From the NCBI RefSeq assembly GCF_030704825.1, contig NZ_JAUYNX010000008.1, forward strand, positions 1-64,000: 64,000 bases of DNA. The letters are read 5' to 3'. This document shows, piece after piece, positions 58,717 through 64,000 of this stretch; positions within the stretch are counted from its first letter, which is position 1; every line of letters begins with the position of its first letter. The position numbers and the translations under genes were made by a program. Source of the DNA: Brevundimonas sp. GTDB taxonomy: Bacteria; Pseudomonadota; Alphaproteobacteria; Caulobacterales; Caulobacteraceae. The notes below the pieces were generated by a model. That model was given only the letters and a program-made list of their open reading frames with translations, did no database searches and was not told the DNA's origin.

Positions 58717-59829
58717 GTGGGGGTCGGTATGATCGAAGTTCAACTCCGTCGGGGCCTCGTGTTCGCCGCCCTCGCCGCGGCGGCCGTGCTGGCCGGGTGC
58801 GCCACGCCCGAGCCGGAACCGGCTCCCGCGCCTCCGCCCCCGCCGCCGCCGCCGCCCGCGGTCAATCTAAACGCGGGCGTGGCCGAAGCGGCCTCCATCT
58901 ATGTCACCTTCATGCGCGAGGTCGGCACCATCCAGGCCGGCTTCACCAGCGCGGAGTCGATCCAGGCCGCCATCCGCAAGGGCGCCGCCTACGAACCGGC
59001 CCAGCTGTCCCGGGGCATGATCGCCTATGGCTCGATCCTGGCGCTTCAGTCGCCCGAGTTCGTCCAGGGCGTTCGCACCTATGCCGTCGATCCGGCGATT
59101 CGCCAGCAGATCGTGGCGCGCATCGTGGCCGATCCGGCCTATGCCGCCACCCTGCCGGGCGCCGACGCGGCGGCCGGCCTGATCATCGACACCATCGGCC
59201 GCGACTCGGCGGCCATGATGGTCATCGCCGAGGCCGTCGAAGGCGACGCCTACACCATCCAGGAGCGCAACGACCCCCGGCGGCGCTGGGCCACCACCCA
59301 TATCGCCGATCGCGCCACGCGGCTGGAGGGCGCCAAGGCCCTGTCGGCCGTTCAGATGCTGCCGTCCGCCGATGAATCCGCCCGGCTGTTCGCCGCGGCC
59401 AACTCGGGCACGGGCCTGTCGCTGGCCCCGGCGCAGGCGGGACCGCCCTATACGCCGGCCGTGGTCCGGTCGCTGGCCCTGGCCGCCCTGGCGGCCCTCG
59501 GCGCGGGGGGCGAGGACGCCCGCGCCAATACCGAGGCCCTGACCGTCGACCAGAACAGCGAGTTCTGCCTCAACATGTCCAAGCTGATGCTGTTCCAGTG
59601 CCTGGCGGCCTCGCGGCCCAGCTACGAGGACATGTTCTGCGTCGGACGTCACGTGGCCCGCGATCTGGCCACCTGCACGGCCCAGAACATCACGCCCGTT
59701 CCGCTCGAGATTCCGGCGACGGCCGTGGCGGGCGGCGCGCCCGAGCCCGCGCCGGTCCAGAGCCCGGTCGCCGCCGAGGCGGCGGCCGTTTCGGCCTCGG
59801 CGACCGCGACCCTCAACAGCGGCCGCTGA
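58717..59829 (+). CDS. Lipoprotein of unknown function, paralog B
   Basis: A 370-residue tandem paralog of the preceding protein (lipobox VLAGC, Cys28), followed by a run of about nine prolines. Shared blocks include SIYVTFMREVGTIQAGF, YEPAQLSRGMIAYGSILALQ and RPSYEDMFCVGRHVARDLATC-like text (written here only in part). Start is GTG 58717, behind GGAGG at five bases; ATG 58729 is the alternative. Duplication with divergence and retention of the cysteine-rich C-terminus suggest a working pair. Confidence 0.82.
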   Translation: MGVGMIEVQLRRGLVFAALAAAAVLAGCATPEPEPAPAPPPPPPPPPAVNLNAGVAEAASIYVTFMREVGTIQAGFTSAESIQAAIRKGAAYEPAQLSRGMIAYGSILALQSPEFVQGVRTYAVDPAIRQQIVARIVADPAYAATLPGADAAAGLIIDTIGRDSAAMMVIAEAVEGDAYTIQERNDPRRRWATTHIADRATRLEGAKALSAVQMLPSADESARLFAAANSGTGLSLAPAQAGPPYTPAVVRSLALAALAALGAGGEDARANTEALTVDQNSEFCLNMSKLMLFQCLAASRPSYEDMFCVGRHVARDLATCTAQNITPVPLEIPATAVAGGAPEPAPVQSPVAAEAAAVSASATATLNSGR

Positions 59830-59930
59830 GCCCCGGCGTCCTTCCGGCGCCGGTCGACGCTTCTGGCGGTTGCGTCGACGCCGGTTGGCGTGTAATGACC
59901 CGCGCTCTTGAATTCAGGGTCCGGAGACCC

Positions 59931-59960
59931 CGCCGCGAGGGCTGACTGGTCAGCGCGGCG
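59931..59960 (+). promoter_or_regulatory. Leader hairpin upstream of rplY
   Basis: CGCCGC (59931-59936) pairs with GCGGCG (59955-59960), and inside it GCTGA (59941-59945) pairs with TCAGC (59950-59954). A T/G-rich run follows and then the ribosome site GAGGCGAGG. It may be an attenuator or autoregulatory site of the ribosomal gene. Confidence 0.35.
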
Positions 59961-59982
59961 TTTGTGTTGTTGAGGCGAGGCG

Positions 59983-60678
59983 ATGGCCGAGATCATTCTG
60001 AACGTGGACGTCCGTGATGGCGTCGGCACCGGCGGCGCCCGCGCCGCGCGCCGCGCGGGCATGGTCCCGGGCGTGCTGTACGGCGGCGACAAGGCCCCCG
60101 TGGCCATTTCGGTGAACGAGCGCGACTTCCGCAAGTCGCTCTACACCGGCAAGCTGCTGGGCCACCTGGTGACCCTGAAGTACGGCAAGGAATCGCAGCC
60201 GGTCATCGCGCGCGATGTCCAGTTCGACCCGGTCACCGACCGTCCGCTGCACTTCGACCTCATGCGGGTCGACGAGAAGCAGACGATCAAGATCGACGTC
60301 CCGGTCCACTTCATCAACCAGGACCAGTGCGAAGCCTTCCGTCAGGGCGGCTCGCTGGAAATCGTCCGTCACTCGGTCGAGGTGAAGGTCCGCGCCGATC
60401 ACATCCCGGAAGACCTGATCGTCGACCTGGCCGGCCACAAGATGGGCGACACCATCCGCTGGACCGACCTGAAGGGCACCAAGGACGTCGAGCCGACCAT
60501 CACCGACCGTGACTTCGTGATCGCCTCGATCAAGACGTCTTCGGCCGCCATCTCGGCCGCCGCCGACGAGGCCCACGACGCCGAGGTCGCCGCCGAGGCC
60601 GCCGAGGTCGAGGCCACCGAACAGGCCGCCGCCGCCGAAGAGGGCGAAGCCGCCACGGAAGCTGCCGACGAGGGCTGA
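59983..60678 (+). CDS. rplY: 50S ribosomal protein L25/general stress protein Ctc
   Basis: A 231-residue long-form L25 (CTC family) that binds 5S rRNA. The N-terminal L25 domain (about 1-92) contains RAARRAGMVPGVLYGG, and the C-terminal TL5 domain (about 100-185) contains HFDLMRVDEKQTIKIDVPVHF. An Ala/Glu-rich low-complexity tail (about 195-231) closes the protein. Followed by a terminator and pth, a common gene neighbour. Confidence 0.93.
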   Translation: MAEIILNVDVRDGVGTGGARAARRAGMVPGVLYGGDKAPVAISVNERDFRKSLYTGKLLGHLVTLKYGKESQPVIARDVQFDPVTDRPLHFDLMRVDEKQTIKIDVPVHFINQDQCEAFRQGGSLEIVRHSVEVKVRADHIPEDLIVDLAGHKMGDTIRWTDLKGTKDVEPTITDRDFVIASIKTSSAAISAAADEAHDAEVAAEAAEVEATEQAAAAEEGEAATEAADEG

Positions 60679-60704
60679 TCGCCTCTCGACAAACTGCTAC
60701 TGGA

Positions 60705-60740
60705 ACGGCCCCATCCGGAGACGGACGGGGCCGTTTCCTT
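60705..60740 (+). terminator. Intrinsic terminator after rplY
   Basis: ACGGCCCC and GGGGCCGT (60705-60712 and 60727-60734) form a perfect 8-bp stem around a 14-base loop, followed by TTCCTT. Good candidate terminator between rplY and pth. Confidence 0.65.
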
Positions 60741-60758
60741 ATCCGGACACCTCACGCC

Positions 60759-61391
60759 ATGATCATCATCGCCGGCCTGGGCAATCCGGGCCCCAGATAC
60801 CAGGGCAACCGCCACAACATCGGCTTCATGGCCGCCGACGCGATCGCGCGGCGCTGGTCCTTCGGTCCCGAGCGGGCCAAATTCCAGTCGGTGATCCGCG
60901 AGGGCGAGGTCGCCACCGCCGCCGGCCCCGTGCGCGTCCTGCTGATGAAGCCCCAGACCTTCATGAACGAGAGCGGCCGGGCCGTGGCCGAGGCGGCGCG
61001 CTTCTACAAGGTCCAGCCCGGCGCGGTCATCGTCTTCCATGACGAGATCGACCTGGCCCCCGGCCGCTTCCGCATGAAGACCGGCGGCGGGGCGGCGGGC
61101 CAGAACGGCGTGCGCAGTCTGATCAGCCAGCTGGGGGCCGACTTCCGCCGCGCCCGCATGGGCGTCGGCCACCCCGGCGCGCCGGAGCTGGTGCACGGGC
61201 ACGTGCTGAGCGATTTCCACAAGGCCGACCAGACCTGGCTGGAGCCCATGCTGGACGCCGTCGCCGACGCCCTGCCCTTCGCCCTCGCCGGCGACGACGA
61301 CCGCTACCAGGCCGAGGTTCTGCGCCTCGCCCCCGCCCCCAAATTCAGCCCCCGCCAGGCGGCGCAGAACGCCGCCCGGGGCGAGGACTAG
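60759..61391 (+). CDS. pth: Peptidyl-tRNA hydrolase
   Basis: A 210-residue enzyme that frees tRNA from peptidyl-tRNA drop-off. GLGNPGPRYQGNRHNIGF holds Asn10-type and His19 active-site residues, MKPQTFMNESG the conserved asparagine, and FHDEIDLAPG the catalytic aspartate. Its stop overlaps the stop of the convergent DUF4139 gene by three bases. Confidence 0.95.
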   Translation: MIIIAGLGNPGPRYQGNRHNIGFMAADAIARRWSFGPERAKFQSVIREGEVATAAGPVRVLLMKPQTFMNESGRAVAEAARFYKVQPGAVIVFHDEIDLAPGRFRMKTGGGAAGQNGVRSLISQLGADFRRARMGVGHPGAPELVHGHVLSDFHKADQTWLEPMLDAVADALPFALAGDDDRYQAEVLRLAPAPKFSPRQAAQNAARGED

Positions 61392-62992
61392 TCCTCGTAT
61401 TCGATGGTGTAGGTCAGCACCTGGCTGCCTCCGGCGGGAATGCGAAGCCGCCACGCGGGATGGCCGCCGTCGGTAATGACGCCGCGAACGCTGGAACGGA
61501 CGATGCGAAAGCCGCGGTAGGTCCCCTCCGCCGGCAGAATCTCGATCTCGACCGGCCGGGGCTTGTCGTTGCGGACCGTGACGGCGAGCGAGGCGCGCCT
61601 CCGCTCGTATCCCTCCATCCGGGCGATCCGCTCGTCGTCGATGGTTTCCTGCTCGACCGTGAGGTCCATGGCCTCGCCGAACTGGAGCTCGACGGCCAGG
61701 CCGACGCCGCGATCCTCGAACCGGGCCTCGCCGGTGAACAGGGCGAGACCCGCCTGGGTCTCCCTCAGACTGACGCCGCCGCCGGGCAGCGGCAGGCCCA
61801 GACCCCCCGCTTCCTCGTTCTTCAGCGTGAGGAGCAGCCGCGGGACGGGCGGTTCGTCGTCCTCGTCGACCGCCACCGTCGCGGTATAGATGCGGGTGAA
61901 GCGGACATCGGGCTGGTCGAGGAACTGGACCTGCTTGGTCTGGCGCGCATTGACGTCGGTCGGCTCGGGCAATGTGTAGATCTTGTAGTCGCCCAGTTCG
62001 CCCAGGCGGACGACACGGGAGCCGGTGACGACGATCTCGTCCATGTCGGTCTCTTCCGAAACCTGCATGACGGGCGAAGCTGCCGCCATGTAGCCTCTCA
62101 CCCGCGACCCGGTCACCACGAAATCCTGCTCCTCCGGGCCTCCCGTCGTCGTATCCATCGGCCAGCAGTTGCGCGCCCGCGCCACCTCGGCCGCCTCCAC
62201 CGGCACGGTGTCCTCGTCCCGGTTCAGATTGCCCGCCACGACCTGCACCGGGGCGTCGGTGAAGCCCGTGCCGCCGAAATTGGCCAGGGTGATCCAGCCG
62301 GTCAGGGCCAGCGATTGGCCGTCGGGGTTCAGGCGCGCCACATAATCCGCCGACCACTGCAGCCCCGTGGCCAGATAGGCCAGGGTCACCGTATGGCGGC
62401 CCGCCGTCTCCGCCCGGGTGCGGATCGACAGCACCGGCTGGTCGCTGAGGCCCTCGGGCACGCGGTCGAACAGGATGCGGTCGGTCAGGCCCGAGCAGTT
62501 CAGCGCCTCCAGCCGCCCGTCGATCTCCAGCACCGTCCCCATCGGCCCCGAGCGGATGACGGCCGCCTTCTCCACCTGCTCGCCCGTGGCCGGATTGGTC
62601 CGCACCACGCGCACCCTCTCGCCCACCGACCGTTGCAGCAGCGAGCCGGGACTGAGCAGGTCGAAATCGGTGTTGCGCTCGATCACCTGCGCCGGAAGCC
62701 CGTCCAGGGTCGCGGTCTGGGGCACGATGCCGGTGGCCACGCCACGCAGCCGGATCACCGCCTCGCCTGCGGGCAGGTCGATGGTCCGCGTCTCGACGAT
62801 CAGGGCGAGGCCTTCCTGATCCAGCCGCTCCCACGGCTGGTTCGACCGCTCCAGCAGCTCCGCCGTGTCGACGGGCCGGTCGCGATAGATGACCACGGCG
62901 GTCCGCTCGGCGCGCGGGGACACGACCTCGACCTGGGCCCAGGCCGGGCCGGCCAGCGCGGCCAGGGCCGCGGCGATCAGCAGGCGCCGCAC
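61388..62992 (-). CDS. DUF4139 domain protein with internal VVTGSR motifs, exported
   Basis: A 534-residue protein with a signal peptide (VRRLLIAAALAALAGPAWA) from GTG 62992. The C-terminal DUF4139 domain (about 195-534) includes LAYLATGLQWSADYVARL and TLANFGGTGFTDAPVQVVAG. Inserted at about 288-325 are DFVVTGSRVRGY and DEIVVTGSRVVRLG, short motifs otherwise typical of the plug start of TonB-dependent receptors. Function of DUF4139 proteins is unknown; they are secreted or envelope proteins. The downstream neighbour on the same strand direction is a second DUF4139 protein six bases upstream. Confidence 0.85.
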   Translation of the reverse strand: MRRLLIAAALAALAGPAWAQVEVVSPRAERTAVVIYRDRPVDTAELLERSNQPWERLDQEGLALIVETRTIDLPAGEAVIRLRGVATGIVPQTATLDGLPAQVIERNTDFDLLSPGSLLQRSVGERVRVVRTNPATGEQVEKAAVIRSGPMGTVLEIDGRLEALNCSGLTDRILFDRVPEGLSDQPVLSIRTRAETAGRHTVTLAYLATGLQWSADYVARLNPDGQSLALTGWITLANFGGTGFTDAPVQVVAGNLNRDEDTVPVEAAEVARARNCWPMDTTTGGPEEQDFVVTGSRVRGYMAAASPVMQVSEETDMDEIVVTGSRVVRLGELGDYKIYTLPEPTDVNARQTKQVQFLDQPDVRFTRIYTATVAVDEDDEPPVPRLLLTLKNEEAGGLGLPLPGGGVSLRETQAGLALFTGEARFEDRGVGLAVELQFGEAMDLTVEQETIDDERIARMEGYERRRASLAVTVRNDKPRPVEIEILPAEGTYRGFRIVRSSVRGVITDGGHPAWRLRIPAGGSQVLTYTIEYED

Positions 62993-62997
62993 GGCGA

Positions 62998-64000
62998 TCA
63001 GCCGCCGGTGACGACGGCGGCGGTCAGCACGGTCTCGCCGTTGGCCGGGACGGGCACGCGCCAGATGATGGTGTTGGCGTCCTGGACCACGCCCTCGATC
63101 GACTGGCCCTGCAGCTGGGTGTCGCGGCCCAGGCCGTGCTGGCGCACCTCGACGACCACCGCCTCGGGGCGGGCGTTGCGCACCGTGTATTCCATCTCGA
63201 ACCGGGTCCGCCAACGATAGTAGGCCGGCTTGGGCGCTGACTGGCTGGAAACCACGCGCGCCTGCACGGTCACGTCGAAGGCCTGTCCGGTGGTGATGAC
63301 GATGTCCGATCCGGCGGGCGTGTGCGCCACCTGGTCCTCGCCGATGAAGCGCGGCTCGCCGGCCTCGTCGTTGACGTAGACGCGAGCGACGCCGGCGGGC
63401 AGCTGGGTTCCGACGCCCGAGGCGCGGTCGTTGGAGAAGATCACCGCCACCTCGGCGGCGCGCGGTTCGGTTTCCGTGGTGAAGCTGTCAGCCTCGAACA
63501 GATAGCGTTTCGACGCCGGCACATTGGCCACGTCGATCAGTCCCACCTGCTTGGTCTGGTTGTTGGCCACGGTGACGGGCTCGGGCAGGGGATAGATGTA
63601 GACGTCGGCCAGGCCCTGGGCCCCGCCCTGTTCCGTGCCGTTCCCCCGCGGCGCCGGACGCGGCGGCTGCGGATAGCCCCGCCCGTAGGGATTGTTGTTG
63701 ATCAACGACACGTCGCCGGCCACGACCCGCGTGTCGGCGTTGGTGAAGGTCACGCCCGACTGGTTGGTCAGGGTGATCCAGCCGGTCAGATCCAGCCGCC
63801 CCGCCCGCTCGTCGAAACGGGCCACATAGTCGGCCTTCCACTGCAGGCCCGTGGTCAGATAGGTCAGGGTCACGTCGCGCTGGCCCGCCCCTTCGGCGTC
63901 GAGCGTGACGCTGAGCGTCGGCCGCGGCCGCAGATTGGCGGGCACCTCGTCGAAGATCACACGGGTCGGAACGCCGTCGTCGCGCAACACCTCGACGTGG
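62998..64000 (-). CDS. DUF4139 domain protein (partial, 5' end outside window)
   Basis: At least 334 residues of a second DUF4139 protein; the frame stays open to the window end, so the N-terminus and signal are missing. It shares LTYLTTGLQWKADYVARFDE, LDLTGWITLTNQSGVTFTNA and the C-terminal RFEMEYTVRNARPEAVVVEV region with its neighbour and ends WRVPVPANGETVLTAAVVTGG. It lacks the VVTGSR insert and instead has a Pro-rich stretch with NNNPYGRGYPQPPRPAPRG. The two genes are five bases apart and surely cotranscribed. Confidence 0.85.
   Translation of the reverse strand, partial: HVEVLRDDGVPTRVIFDEVPANLRPRPTLSVTLDAEGAGQRDVTLTYLTTGLQWKADYVARFDERAGRLDLTGWITLTNQSGVTFTNADTRVVAGDVSLINNNPYGRGYPQPPRPAPRGNGTEQGGAQGLADVYIYPLPEPVTVANNQTKQVGLIDVANVPASKRYLFEADSFTTETEPRAAEVAVIFSNDRASGVGTQLPAGVARVYVNDEAGEPRFIGEDQVAHTPAGSDIVITTGQAFDVTVQARVVSSQSAPKPAYYRWRTRFEMEYTVRNARPEAVVVEVRQHGLGRDTQLQGQSIEGVVQDANTIIWRVPVPANGETVLTAAVVTGG

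Noticed and set aside
60399..62834. 811-codon minus-strand open frame across rplY, pth and the DUF4139 gene
   Set aside because: Shadow of three well-supported genes.

Overview
The window is high-GC, densely coded chromosomal DNA from an alphaproteobacterium, most probably a member of the Caulobacterales close to Brevundimonas or Caulobacter. This is inferred from a SciP-type CtrA inhibitor beside a flagellar hook cluster, a CtrA-like box in front of it, divergent sigma-54-type promoters between flgK and fliK, a bacterial GH47 mannosidase whose acidic residues match the Caulobacter enzyme, and the recN-bamD gene order. No rRNA, tRNA, CRISPR array, integrase or complete insertion sequence was seen.

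Layout, 1-16 kb: the end of hemA, an OmpW porin, then convergent GH92 and GH47 alpha-mannosidases. Next comes a minus-strand four-gene cluster (circularly permuted ATP-grasp, alpha-E, transglutaminase-like, Anbu proteasome-like peptidase). It is followed, further right on the same strand, by a lipoprotein, a metzincin protease, a tyrosinase, a small membrane protein, an MBOAT acyltransferase and two SGNH hydrolases. The last three are almost touching and look like an extracellular O-acylation machine.

16-31 kb: a 744-base stretch without a supported gene; a 3-oxoacid CoA-transferase operon with a small membrane protein between its subunits; a complete Mla/MCE lipid-transport operon; and the flagellar block flgL-flgK facing fliK-flgD-flgE, closed by sciP.

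31-50 kb: mnmA, a frameshifted hemerythrin gene, an S9 peptidase, a thioesterase/HxlR divergent pair with a structured operator, GST, a TPR protein, thiolase, an esterase, a 53-residue ORF with a strong Shine-Dalgarno sequence and a Fur-like box, a VOC protein, a YkgJ cysteine-cluster protein, cyanide-insensitive-type cytochrome bd (cydAB plus a DUF2474-like ORF), a MASE1-like histidine kinase, thiE, bfd, bfr and efp.

50-64 kb: an inositol monophosphatase, a palindromic repeat, and a lower-GC accessory gene with a DUF4365-like nuclease motif. recN is separated from bamD by a BrnT/BrnA toxin-antitoxin pair. Then prs, two tandem paralogous lipoproteins of unknown function, rplY, pth and two DUF4139 proteins, the last cut by the window edge.

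The most interesting elements are the Anbu/ATP-grasp cluster (a known prediction whose product is unresolved), the Fur-box-linked microprotein, the tandem lipoprotein family, the nuclease-like accessory gene, two copies of a ~150-bp inverted-repeat element, and a DUF4139 protein carrying TonB-receptor-like VVTGSR motifs.
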